A stretch of DNA of 64,000 nucleotides from Lophius americanus (Eukaryota; Chordata; Actinopteri; Lophiiformes; Lophiidae). Positions 1-10,076 of the stretch are shown in pieces. Position numbers and translations under genes: made by a program. Each line of letters starts with the position of its first letter. Positions within the stretch are counted from its first letter, which is position 1. A model generated the notes under the pieces. The model saw nothing but the letters and a program-made list of their open reading frames with translations, ran no database searches and had not been told where the DNA came from. The DNA lies in contig JBBDHG010000019.1 in NCBI GenBank assembly GCA_037951165.1, positions 5,170,001-5,234,000 of the forward strand, read 5' to 3'.

Positions 1-69
1 GGTGTAGACAAATAATCTGAGGTGGTTTGTAACAAATTTAAAATATTGATTAGAAAAAGTAAATTATAA

Positions 70-560
70 GGGATTGGTCTCCATTATATTTTCAACCCAT
101 TCCCAAACCATTTCACAGTGTGGCCCTGGCACATTGTAATAAAATTACCATTAGGAACTACTGTTTCCATGAAGGGCTGTACTTGTGGAACAATTTCTAG
201 GCGGGTGGTATAGGCTGAAGCTACATCCAAATGAATGGTAGGACCCAAAATTTCCCAGTGGGACATTGCCCAAAGCATCACATTGCCTTTTGTTTACTTC
301 TTATTTTGCATCCGGGAGCCATTTCTTCCACTAAAAAATGTCTGTAAAGTACTCGGCTGTCAACATGATGTCAAATAACTGATTCATAAGAACAAGCCAC
401 CCTTCCCCAATTCTCTATTATCCAGCCGTAGCAAGCTGGGATGGTGTTCTGACACCTTTCTATGAAGACCATCATTAACTGATTGGAAAATAGGGCAAGA
501 ATTTTCCTATCCATGTGCATCCAATAGTCCTTGGATTATAGGAGTTAAATGGAATTTCAT
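70..560 (-). mobile_element. Tc1-like transposon relic, left part outside window
   Basis: This is a decayed copy of a Tc1/mariner-superfamily cut-and-paste transposon, read on the minus strand. The part resembling the middle and C-terminal catalytic region of the transposase lies at about 84-420. A short stretch at 441-480 resembles the HTH-linker region, and a weaker match runs to about 555. Compared with the family layout, roughly 100 bases appear to be missing between about 422 and 441. No terminal inverted repeat is visible on the right, and the left end probably lies beyond base 1. Two other copies of the same family are present at 9282-9718 and 58932-59424. The assignment rests on protein and DNA similarity recognised by eye. 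Confidence 0.75.
84..281 (-). pseudogene. Tc1-like transposase fragment, catalytic domain
   Basis: A 65-codon frame from the DDE catalytic region of a Tc1-like transposase, the enzyme that cuts and rejoins transposon ends in the nucleus. Residues 3-6 (LWAM), 12-20 (LGPTIHLDV) and 36-47 (PFMETVVPNGNF) fit the conserved core. The block that normally holds the second catalytic aspartate and the NAPCH motif is degenerate here (ITMCQGHT, residues 48-55), so the site is lost. The Met at the start is internal to the original protein and not a true start. The frame is about one fifth of a full-length transposase of roughly 340 residues, so it cannot be functional. Confidence 0.75.
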
Positions 561-2189
561 TCATACCTTTTAAGGGCCCGAAAGAATATAATGGCGTTGT
601 AGTTCTTCCGTTAGCGCATTGTATTTCAGATTTTAACATTTTCCATATAATTTTTCATGCTTTGCTCAATGGTAGTGGTTATAATCTTTCACCTTCACAG
701 CTAATGCAGTTCCGCCCAACAACATCATGACATGACATCTGTGCCACTGGATGCAAGGATTCTAGTTCCGGTAATTGCTGAGATGAAAATGTTTTTAATA
801 CAATGGGAGTTGGGGTCTTACTCGTGATGAAAGAAAAAAAAAAGAGGAAAATAAGTTGTAGCACTTCGGAAATATATGGCATTTTCTAAGGATTTCCCAA
901 GAGTCCCCTCTCATAACATCTGTGTCCTTGAGTTTGACTCACCGACACACCACTGGGCATGTTTGAACTCTGGGTTAGGAAGCAAATATGCAAATGAGCA
1001 TCAGGAGGATACCTGAAGAGATAAAAAATAATTGAGCTGGATGCATTGCAGAGGTGTAGAGGGATAAAAAACATAAACAGATATACAGGGATAATTGCAT
1101 TTGAGAACACAGTACACTGGATTCATGTAAAAATCATGCCACCGTTGTTATTTCCCTGGCAGAGACCAAAAATGTAAGTATTGAATGTGTCACCCATTCC
1201 TGTTTATCTAATTATCGTGCTGTCTGTCTCCACACTCTTTGAGTCGAAAAATAATTATGAATTGTCCTCTTACAGCTACACATTTTTTATATCTTTGCTA
1301 TTACAAAAACAAACTGCAGGATGATGCTGTTATAAATTCTCACCTCAGAAAGAGCACGATCGTTGGGTGAATAGATCAACCTGCTGAAGAGGAAAATAAT
1401 TTCAAATCATTGGAATGCAAAATAGAAGTAAAAACATATATCTTCAGTGTTGTGGTGTTTTATTACCACCCCCATTTTTTTACATTGCTACATCCATCAA
1501 ATGCCAAGAGAAACCCTGCATACGATCTTCTTCACCGCACCAATGGAAGCCCTGTACAGAAACACGTAATACGTGGTGCATAACATAGGGAGAAATATTT
1601 TCAGAACTTTATCATATTTGCTGTTGCGGGGAAGAGCAGAGGATATTTATTAAGCATAGGTTTTTACATAGGTTCCCGACTCAGGGTGGGCTCCCCTTTG
1701 ATTGGGTTGAGCTAAAGAGTTGGAGGGAGAGAGTGTAAGGATGCATGAAAGATGCCTTGAGGCAAGATATTTTCCTAATAATCACACATAATGAGACATA
1801 AACATTCTGCACACAAACTCAATAATAAATGACTAAATAAATAAATCAAAATGTGAGTCAGTTAGAAAAACTTTTCCAGCTGTTAATAATTTGGCTCACT
1901 GTTCATAATTGTAAAAGTCTGAAATATCATCATTTATTAAGATTTGCGATCATACCGACCAGCCCGAAAATATGGCATGTATATATATTGTATACCTGTT
2001 TATCTTGTGACTATTTGTAGTTAGGGTTTACCATTACAAAGGATGGACGTAAAAAAAAAAAAAACATGACAAATTTGAATTGAGGAATGGAGTGATGGTC
2101 TGATTAATTTTCAAGTTGATTTGATTCAAACGGTTGTTAAATGGCCCTGAAGATCCATCCTCACTGTCCAGTTAAAGCTTTGGAAGGAA
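561..2189. other. AT-rich DNA, no feature recognised
   Basis: No gene, RNA or clear repeat is seen. The open frames at 679-882 and 886-1110 (minus) are short, of low complexity and without domains. A run of 14 A lies at 2051-2064. Confidence 0.5.
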
Positions 2190-2194
2190 AGGGC

Positions 2195-2263
2195 GTGTTC
2201 ATTGAAGTGATAAAATTGCACTTTTTGTCAGACCAGAAGCAACAAAAATTGCACAATGAACAC
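2195..2263. repeat. Imperfect inverted repeat
   Basis: The 10-base arm GTGTTCATTG (2195-2204) is matched by its exact complement at 2254-2263. Inside it, TTTTTGT (2222-2228) can pair with ACAAAAA (about 2242-2248) around a loop of about 13 bases. The segments between the arms pair poorly. It may be the remnant of a small inverted-repeat transposon, but no target duplication was found. Confidence 0.5.
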
Positions 2264-2389
2264 TAGTTTGGTGTTGCGAATCAGGTTGCAATCACTTTTA
2301 TCATTAAATTGTTCTCAATCCCGCCAGTATAAGATGTGTTTTGTATCAAGTCAAGTCTCTTTAAGTAGTCCAAAATCAAACGTCCCAAA

Positions 2390-2750
2390 GCGCTGAAGGT
2401 TCTGATGAGGAAGATCAGAGAGGGGAAGAACTCCTACTGGATGAAGACGGAGGACCAGCTGCAGCAGAACAACACCAGTTGTGTTTGGAGAGGCCTGAAA
2501 ACCATCTCAGGCTTCAAAGGGCCAAACTCCCAAGCTACATGGAACCAACAGTGGGCAGATAACCTGAACCAGTTTTTTAACCGGTTCGACCACTCATCTG
2601 TCTCCCATCCTCCAGCCCGACTCCCAAAGCTGGAACCCCTCTCACCCCCCTCAGTGCACTGCCCCAACCCCACCTCCTCTCCCACTATACTGAACTCCAG
2701 AAATATCTCACTGCTCTACCTAACCCAGCTTAGTGATGGCAGCACATAAT
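2390..2750 (+). mobile_element. LINE fragment, region before the reverse transcriptase
   Basis: A piece of a non-LTR retrotransposon of the L2/jockey-like type common in fish. It covers the linker between the endonuclease and reverse-transcriptase domains. The recognisable part is the open frame 2405-2749. Neither the 5' part nor the polymerase part follows, so both sides are truncated or decayed. It has the same general architecture as the minus-strand element at 18935-20645, but this portion is poorly kept there, so I cannot say whether they are the same family. Confidence 0.65.
2405..2749 (+). pseudogene. LINE ORF2-like fragment (linker region)
   Basis: A 114-codon open frame. Residues 3-11 (KIREGKNSY), 27-38 (VWRGLKTISGFK) and 54-62 (LNQFFNRFD) match the linker that precedes the reverse-transcriptase palm in L2/jockey-like fish LINEs. 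After residue 65 the frame becomes proline-rich, as is usual for this segment, and then loses similarity before the polymerase motifs. The first Met is internal to the ancestral protein. No upstream promoter or endonuclease is present. The overlapping minus-strand frame 2434-2685 is a shadow. Confidence 0.65.
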
Positions 2751-3771
2751 GCTGAAAGAATAATGAACAAAGAACACTGTCTGAGGAGTTTTAAATAACA
2801 TTATCAAAATTTGTTCTATTAAGTACTTTTCCTCTGTCCAACCTGATAATGCCGACAAAATCTGCTTAAAACATCTGCTCCTTAAAGTTATTTTGCATCT
2901 TTTCAAACAGCACACGCCCCGTATTACACTTTGTTAGCTGACACATGGTTAATTTAAAAATTTAAAAAATCTGATTCAAATAAAGAACAGATTCCCATTA
3001 TAGCTCATCCATCATTTTATATAATATAAAATATTTATATAAAAGCATTTATACTAAAATGTAATATGATCTAATCATTTAAGTGCTTTGTGTTTTAAAG
3101 TCAACTAATTCCACTTTTTTTTTTAATGTTATATCAAACCTGCTTAAAGTAATTAATGTAATAAGACTGTAATGATTCTGATTTTTTTTACAATACAAAC
3201 AAGGTAAATATAAGAATTTTATTTCTAGCAAAGGAAATTATTGTGCCAGAGATTGCTCCAAAGGTAAAATAACCAAAAACTACAATAGATGACTAAAGAC
3301 TAAAGAGTATTGAATAGAACTGAAAACACAGAATAACAATAACTAGACAATAAAGACCATACTATTTCACATGCTAACTACACCAATGCTGCAATCTCCG
3401 ACAGTATGGGTATAGCCACAAAAAGTCCCCAATCCCCCGCGATGTACAAGCAATCCCCTTTAGGGAACCCTTCCACTTAAATTGTGAAAGTTATGTCTGT
3501 AGAACAATGTTTTTCCTACAAAAGGCTCCCCCTAGTGAGCAAAATATGAACTATTAGAGCGAAGCACAATGTATACCAGATAGATCTCTGGTCAATTCAT
3601 GTGCAGCAAATTTGGACTAAATTGAATAAACTGTTAAGAAATTGCGGCCCGTAAACATTATGGAGGTAAAACTCCACTTATTGTCAAAATTGTACAACCG
3701 ACCTTTCCCAAAATGATATTCAATGTAATATTATGCCTGACAAAGGTAATGACATGTAATATTGCAAAGGA

Positions 3772-3774
<3 letters not shown>
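2751..3774. other. AT-rich DNA, no feature recognised
   Basis: Strongly AT-rich, with short A/T runs. I see no gene or classifiable repeat. Confidence 0.5.

Positions 3775-3809
<35 letters not shown>
3775..3809. repeat. (TA)n microsatellite
   Basis: About 17 uninterrupted TA units. Confidence 0.95.
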
Positions 3810-3813
<4 letters not shown>

Positions 3814-4864
3814 CGGTAATTGTTGTGTTAGTATTATTGTCTGTTATTTTTAGCTGTCCTACAGAAGGACATAGACATATTACCATTACTCACACAGAGA
3901 AAAAAATTATATATGTATTTATTTGTTCATGAGGGGTCTCACTGTACTGCTGAGCCCAGCTGCTGGAAAGAAGATAATTACCCCCTTCTGTGTCCAAGAT
4001 AATTCAAAAGGACATAAATAGAAGATGTATTAACATTGGTATTAATGACTCATTTTCCACATCTGAAGCGTGGGCTGTTTGTACACTTTGGCACATAAAA
4101 GCCCAGTATGTACCGAGGCGTAATCAAAATCCTTCAAATACATCCCAACATTGCATGAAAGATATGGTAGATGGAGGGAAATAGTTTAAATGATAGGCCA
4201 GATAAATGTTAATACTAGTGTTTGCAGATTGACAGAGTGAATACCTTCCAGTTCCTGCCTTAACTCGATCTTCCATTTATTAGAGATCACATTCTTGTGG
4301 TCATGAAAGTAGCGTGATGACTTCATCCATCAAACACCAACATGCCTTATTCAAGCTCCGTGTGGAGGATAAGACAATAGACAAAACAGAGTCAACATCA
4401 AGAAAGATGATGCAGCTTGAAATGATGCTATTAATCAGCTGTAGCAAAGTAGACATAGACCTCTCTCAACACCAGCATATTTACAGCAAAAAGATAAATC
4501 ATTAATGTTTAACGCATCAAGTCGTTAATCTTCCTCTCACATGCCGTCATTTCCCTCCATCAAGATGTTAACTTATTTAAGGTTTTCTCAGTTGAAGTAA
4601 ATGCCGATTGGATGACATAATGAATGTAACATTCTGATCATGTTCTCCCCTGGGAAATGAAGCATGACTGGCGATCCAGTCAGACTGCCACCATTAATAT
4701 CTGTTTTTAAAAATTCTAACCGACTGGAATAAAATCACAGGTGAGTTATAATATTGCCACCAATAAAATTGTCTGGAAACAATTTGTTGAGAGGGAACTT
4801 TTATGATTTCAATATAGACATACCATAATAAAATGATTATAGTTTAAATGAAAAGTATTTTACT
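3810..4864. other. No feature recognised
   Basis: The open frames at 3990-4184 and 4314-4505 are short and carry no recognisable motif. Confidence 0.5.
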
Positions 4865-5018
4865 TAAGGTCGATTTTTGAAGAAGCAGATAGATCATATC
4901 CCATAATATAAAAATCCGGTAATTAACTTTGTACAAATATATTGTAAAATAATAAAATTAAAAAAATTTCGTGGACAACCCCTTGCCATAGGGGACAACA
5001 GCGTAGGCCTAGTTGTGT
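4865..5018 (+). repeat. Family A interspersed repeat, 3' end only
   Basis: Bases 4989-5018 carry the 3' signature of an unclassified repeat seen six times in this window: GGGGACAACAGCGTAGGCC followed by TAGTTGTG. The same signature closes the copies at 23440-23710 and 39146-39565. The sequence just upstream, at 4865-4988, is AT-rich and only loosely alignable, so the left limit is uncertain. Confidence 0.5.
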
Positions 5019-6192
5019 GTATATTTTTGTGTGTTCTAGAGTCCAAGGGTTCATTGCTCAATTGCATTCAGAGGCATCAGCCGAATCTTTCTCCACATCA
5101 GGTTCCATCGTCGCTGCCTCAGGTGCTCATCGGCAAGTGTTTTTTAGTGCTCTCAGCCCAGCAGTGAGTGGCTTCATCAGGCTAATGTGAGCAGATAATT
5201 CCCTGTGTACCACAACTAAGAGCTCCTTCATATCTCAGACCCACTCACAGTTTAATGGCCTGGTGGCTCAGTTAAGACATTCAGTCTTCTCCAATAATCA
5301 AAGGAGGAGTGGAGCACTATTGGGGAGAGCTTCTCCAAACTATGAGAAAAAACCACAGAAGAAAGAGAAAGTAAAGAGATGGGATGTTTGATGAGTGACT
5401 TGGAAAAGCATCAAACCCAAGTTACTTGTTTAATGGTGAAAAAAGTGGTGGCCTTCCCCTTTAAGCAGGCTAAATAAGTCGAACTTATTGAAGAGAGGGA
5501 CAAACTGTGGATCCCTTGTGTTTTTAGACCACATGCAGTATTTTTAACAAGGGCTTTTATCTTGATTTGTATGTTCATTGCTTGACTGTCTGAATATGTC
5601 AGCCTGATTCTGACATGCAGCAAATGTTCAGAGTAGTGAAAGAGACAGAGACATGCATGCCATTAGCTCTCTATTCCGCTGTTGACAGTTATGAGGGCTG
5701 ATGTTGGGCTCAGACAAACATCAGAGAAATTGGAAAGTTTTCTTTGCTTTCATATAGATGTAAAATAAGTTGGAGTTGTTATCTAAATCCAGGCCCCATT
5801 TACATTATAACAGTTGGCATTTTTAGTTTTAAAATTTTAAAACGTTCCGTATTCATCCAACAGCGCTTTAGAAATGATCCTCAAACAAATGGATCCACAA
5901 AAGGGATGAAAATACTGTATTGTGCATGCTAAGCAAGTAGATGGCAGTGTACATTTTCCAAATGAATAAAATTGAAACATATTGTGTTCACAATTGCTTT
6001 TGTTGCTTTTAAGCTTAAAACATGATAGCCATCGCCAAAGTTAGGCCGGACCTGGACAGACTTTGAGACAGGAGATTTCAAAAGTTTCCATTTCAAGGGG
6101 CCAAATCAACCTCTTGCGAACAAAAAGCGAAATGGTCAGATGTAGATCACAAAGTAGAGCTGTCCACCATTTATCCCCCCGCAAACCTACAT
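5019..6192. other. No feature recognised
   Basis: Bases 5050-5340 are less AT-rich than the surroundings, but contain no frame or splice pattern that I can defend as an exon. The short frames at 5411-5623 and 5744-5932 have no motif. Confidence 0.45.
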
Positions 6193-6790
6193 GCTCTTGA
6201 GCAGGATACTTAACCCCAAGCTGCTCCCGATGGTGTATGAATTATGGTGTGAATGGTTACTATTTTCGATGAGCAGAGGGTTATTACAGAAAGCGGGTTT
6301 AGTCAAAACTCTTACTTTGTGAACCCTGACAGGAAGGAAACTATGGGTTTTATGTTTCAGAACGCAGGATTGGTTAAACTCTGAGTCAGTTACCTCGGTC
6401 GCTCGCTTGCAGGTTTTCTTCTACAAAAAATCTCTATAACTTTTTCTGAATAACTTAATATCTCCAGCATCAAACACGGCTGAGGCGCTCTCAGAGCCAT
6501 GCAAATGCAGATGCTCTTTAGTTTTTTGCAAATGGGACATTCTTTAGCACACTCCATGCTGTTCTGGAACCAAAAACTTAGAGTTTTCAAAGTCAAGGTT
6601 GATCAACCCAGAGCTCAGGGTTAACTTTGTTGAACCTGCTTTCTGCAAAATCCCTGAGGCAGCACCCTCCATTGTAGCCTCTACCCCCACTGTATGAATC
6701 TATGTGAATGGATGAATAATGGCATGTACTGTAAAGCACTTTAAATGGTCAAGAAGACTATAAAAGCGCTATATAAGTCCAGTCCATTCA
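6193..6790 (+). mobile_element. tRNA-type SINE split by a small inverted-repeat element
   Basis: Two pieces of one teleost SINE type. The left piece (about 6193-6280) has the body signature CTTGAGCAGGATACTTAAC followed by CTGCTCCCGATGGTGTATGA. The right piece (about 6660-6790) has the 3' signature of the family, GTAAAGCACTTTAAATGGTC followed by AAAAGCGCTATATAAG. In intact copies these parts are contiguous. Here they are separated by the element at 6287-6645. The tRNA-like head is missing or decayed. Other pieces of this family lie at 33694-33790 (head) and 58860-58931 (tail). Confidence 0.65.
6287..6645. mobile_element. MITE-like insertion inside the SINE
   Basis: A roughly 360-bp segment bounded by terminal inverted repeats. 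CAGAAAGCGGGTT at 6287-6299 faces AACCTGCTTTCTG at 6633-6645, matching at 12 of 13 positions. Similarity continues inward, with ACCCTGA-type blocks on both sides. It resembles short non-autonomous DNA transposons of fish with CAGAAAGCAGGTTCAAC-like ends. The superfamily is not certain. I could not see a clean target-site duplication. The minus-strand frame 6390-6596 inside it has no transposase similarity. Confidence 0.6.
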
Positions 6791-7802
6791 CAAAAGTACA
6801 ACAAAAGGTCATTGTTTTATGCAAAAAACAGCGCTGTGTAGAAGGCCCATCAGTGGTGGTGATTTATTGCAGCATCTAATATATTTATTAAGACAGACAA
6901 GAAACTCAGCACCCCATGATAATCGCTGATGGAAACTCACACAAAAATATATCCTTCTTTAATAGAATTATGCAGAGAAGACGATGTGAGTGCATATTTG
7001 AAGCCATTTGTACTTCAGTTCCAGAAAAGTTAAGTTAGACAAGGATTTCTGGGAACGCTTCTAATATTGACTTAGACACTCTCTTTAGCTGTCTGGAAGA
7101 TACTTGGGACAGTTGGTGGCATTTTCTCTAAGTCACGGCTAATGACTGATTCACAGTAAGTCCACTGGAGCCAACTGCGCAAAAGAGCCAGAAGGTGACA
7201 GATTTTCATGAACACTGGTCACGGTTCAATCTATCAATCATTAGACTTGGCTTCTGATGCCAGGGAGCAATGCCAGTATCTCAATTTTAAAACTGGATAT
7301 AAGTTAAACTCAGATTTAAAAAGGTATTTTGGTCTTTTGAAGCTGGTGAGCAAAGTTGTTCTCTAACACTAATGTGTATGAAAGTTTGCATGCAGACAGG
7401 TGTTAACACTCATTTTTATTATCATCTGATCATTATCATTATCATTATTATATTTTCAATATACTTGCTTTAGAAAGTAACATTCTGAAAGGGCTTGCCC
7501 AGGGATCTATTATACTTTATGTGTATACAGTACAGTAAAGAAATGGTTAATTACTTTATTCTATGATGTCAGCAGAGCCCAGGGAAATCAGTGTACCATA
7601 TTATTTTCATTTAAACTGCAACTAAGCTTAAAATAAATATATCTGGTTTTACACTGACCCAGAAGATGCTGCATTGACTATAAGTTTATCTGGTAGTGAC
7701 TCGGGATCCCCCAGGATGAGCTGGTGAGTTTTGGTTGGGAGAGGGACTCTCACTCGTCCTATGAAAATTATTTTGTTTTGTTGGACCATTTAACAAACCA
7801 AG
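6791..7802. other. No gene; short ATC/ATT tract
   Basis: Only a short tract of ATC/ATT units at about 7428-7451 stands out. Confidence 0.5.
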
Positions 7803-8097
7803 ACAGTACAGTGGTGCACTAGGTATACAGTTGCTTCACAGCAAGTACGTTCTGGTTCTGTATGGAGTTTGAACATTCTCCCAGTGTTTGCTTCTGTTCT
7901 CTCCAGGCACTCCCGCCTCAAGCCACAGTCCAAAAACATGAATCATAGGTCAAATAATTACCCTAATTGTCCGTCCGAATAGTTGAGTGTGCGAGTGGTG
8001 GTCTTTGTCGCCTCTCGCCCAATGTCACTGGGATAAGCTCTAACCCCGCTGCAACCCTGAACAGGATTGATGGGAACTAGAAATTGATGAATGGAGT
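7803..8097 (+). mobile_element. tRNA-headed SINE, nearly full length
   Basis: This is a copy of a widespread vertebrate and fish repeat. It starts with a GCACGGTGGC-type head (here CAGTGGTGCACTAGGTA) and a degenerate B-box region near 7851-7860. The body follows: GGAGTTTGAACATTCTCCCA, CTCTCCAGGCACTCC, then ACAGTCCAAAAACATGA. The tail holds GGGATAAGCTCTAACCCC and CCCTGAACAGGATTGATG. The internal polymerase III promoter boxes are worn, so transcription is unlikely. The same family is seen at 26012-26112, 60360-60640 and 60697-60957, all on the minus strand. Confidence 0.75.
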
Positions 8098-9281
8098 TGA
8101 CATGACAAAATTCAGTAAACGCAATTAACATTTTTGGCTGGGCATTTGAAAGTTTATATAGTCTGACAATACATGCAGGTATCTAGATGAATAAAATGCA
8201 TAAACTGCAGTGAGTGTATTTTTTCCTCTCTTGTGGTAATCAATGACTGAGCAATGATGCACAGGTTTTACAAATGTGTAGCTCTGACTCTGTTACCTAC
8301 TTCAAATCCTTCTATGTGCGCTTCATTTGTTGAGGCTTTGAACCAGTTCTGTTGATGTTATGGCTTTCTAAACCTACTTTTGAGATTTCATTATTGTTTT
8401 CCCATTAGGCTACCCTTCATGCCATCGTCTTTGCTGTATTTACTATATTTATTTATATATATGCGAAGTGGAATTGTTTTTTATTGTGAGGACTGATTCT
8501 TACTTTTCAGTCAAGTTCATATTTTCTTCTTTTTCACAGTAATAAGCTCACCCATTATTTTTTCATTCCTCTTCATCATTTAGTTGGCTTTTTGTTTTGT
8601 TACCTCCATCATGATTTCAAAGAGAACACCGCTGGTAGATAAGGCCTGAAGAAACGAGTGGACTGATGAGGGAGCCGGGCTAAGCTGACTCCCTTTGAGT
8701 TAACCGCCTGTGGTGACTTATTAACCTTTCAGGCGTTTCAAGCCACCATCATCACTGCAATACAGGAAATTGCGTGTCTGTGTGTATCATTCTGCAACTA
8801 CACATATAACTCAGTGAGGGCTGGTGACATTTCCTGTGGACTTCTATCTTCCATTGAGCAACCGCTTTCTGTCCTCATCAAAAGCAGTCGTCATGACGCT
8901 CATTATGTTCTTAACCACAGCAGATCAGCCTTGTTACGTTTGTCTTAGTGTAATGAGAGTGTGATTCACTTGTCACAAGCTGTTTATTTTTAAAGACCTT
9001 ATTTGATGGCCAACAAGGAGTTTTAATTTTTCCTCTTCAGCGGCCAAATTTGCCATCTAAATACGGGACATCTGTACGGAATGAGTTTACAGCAGAGGCT
9101 TTTATGGTGGCTTTACGTTGAACATTTGAGTTTGTTGGTCACACGCATGCTTCTGTGAGAGAATTTCTTTGGACCACTGAATTGATGGAGGTGGTTTGGG
9201 AGAGTTTGATGAAGGGGAATGACAAAAGAATACATGGTGCAATGCCACGAAGACCACTGAGATGAAGAGTGCCATATGTTT
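8098..9281. other. No feature recognised
   Basis: No gene or repeat identified. The minus-strand frame 9139-9390 begins here and runs into the Tc1 derivative; it has no motif. Confidence 0.5.
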
Positions 9282-9718
9282 TACACAGATCGATAAAATA
9301 CCGGCCTAATATTGTGTGTGTCCTCCTATTGCTGCTGAAACATATCGGCAATGCACAGTGTGCTAACATCTCTCTAGCAACCTGCATCAATTAGATACAG
9401 TCGCTGAGAACATACTGGCCTCTATGCACTTAAGAGCCTCAGGCACCAATAACCTTGTTGCCAGTTCACGCTCTGTTCTACCTCAGAGGAAGTACGTGCT
9501 AACTAAGACAAACCCGGACAAATCCTGAATATGGGCTTACACCATCTTACAGCCATCTCAAGTTGGCCTTTTCAAAATCAGTCGTTATTATGCTTTTCCG
9601 TTTTTCCTGCTCCCAACACATCAGATACATAGAGTACCTCACTGCTTCGTACGTCCCACCCACTGTCAGGTGCCATTGTGACAAAATAATATTGTCTGTC
9701 AAAATGTTACCTAGGAGA
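9282..9718 (-). mobile_element. Internally deleted Tc1-like transposon
   Basis: A short derivative of the same Tc1-like family as 70-560. The left end begins TACACAGATCGATAAAATAC (9282), followed by CGGCCTAATATTGTGTG, which matches the terminal region. The right end, about 9695-9718, holds a degenerate AAAATGTTA-type terminus. Bases 9440-9625 match the N-terminal, DNA-binding half of the transposase on the minus strand. A short frame there reads EKRKSI followed by DFEKANL, close to the conserved start of such transposases. The central and C-terminal coding parts are missing between about 9380 and 9440, so it could only have moved with help from another copy. Confidence 0.7.
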
Positions 9719-9976
9719 CAGCGAGTTACATGATTGAGCACGCCTGTGATTGGCAGAGAGAGTCAGGGAAGATGTGATTCTTCCAGGTGGGCGTGTATTA
9801 GTTAATTTGAGAGTGCGAGCCCGCAAAGGCGATGGTTGGATGTTGGTTTTAATGTCTTGGCCGTGTGATGGTTGGAGTGTTTCTCTCACTTCTTACCTGA
9901 TGTCAACTCGGAGGGGCTCCAGCATTCCCTATCATTCTGTATGAATAAAGGCTTATGGGCCAAAGGAAAAAAAAAA
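9719..9976 (+). mobile_element. Possible retroposed 3' end with poly(A)
   Basis: A comparatively GC-rich stretch that ends with a polyadenylation signal AATAAA at 9944-9949, followed 17 bases later by a run of 10 A (9967-9976). This spacing is what a reverse-transcribed, polyadenylated RNA leaves behind. The open frame 9750-9944 (64 codons) has no recognisable motif. It could be the end of an LTR or another retroelement, or a fragment of a processed transcript. I cannot name the source. It directly abuts the Tc1 derivative on the left. Confidence 0.35.
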
Positions 9977-9992
9977 GATAAAATTAGGAAAA

Positions 9993-10076
9993 TGGGATTA
10001 TGGTTTATGGTTTATGGTTTATGGTTTATGGTTTATGGTTTATGGTTTATGGTTTATCATTTATGGTTTATGGTTT
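9993..10076 (+). repeat. Heptamer repeat (TTTATGG)n
   Basis: About 11 tandem copies of GGTTTAT, with one variant unit (ATCATTTATGG at about 10057-10066). It starts just downstream of the A-run at 9967-9976. It explains the repetitive WFMVYGL protein in the frame 9872-10090, which is not a gene. Confidence 0.95.

Noticed and set aside
9993..10076. Interstitial telomere
   Set aside because: The unit is TTTATGG, not the vertebrate TTAGGG.
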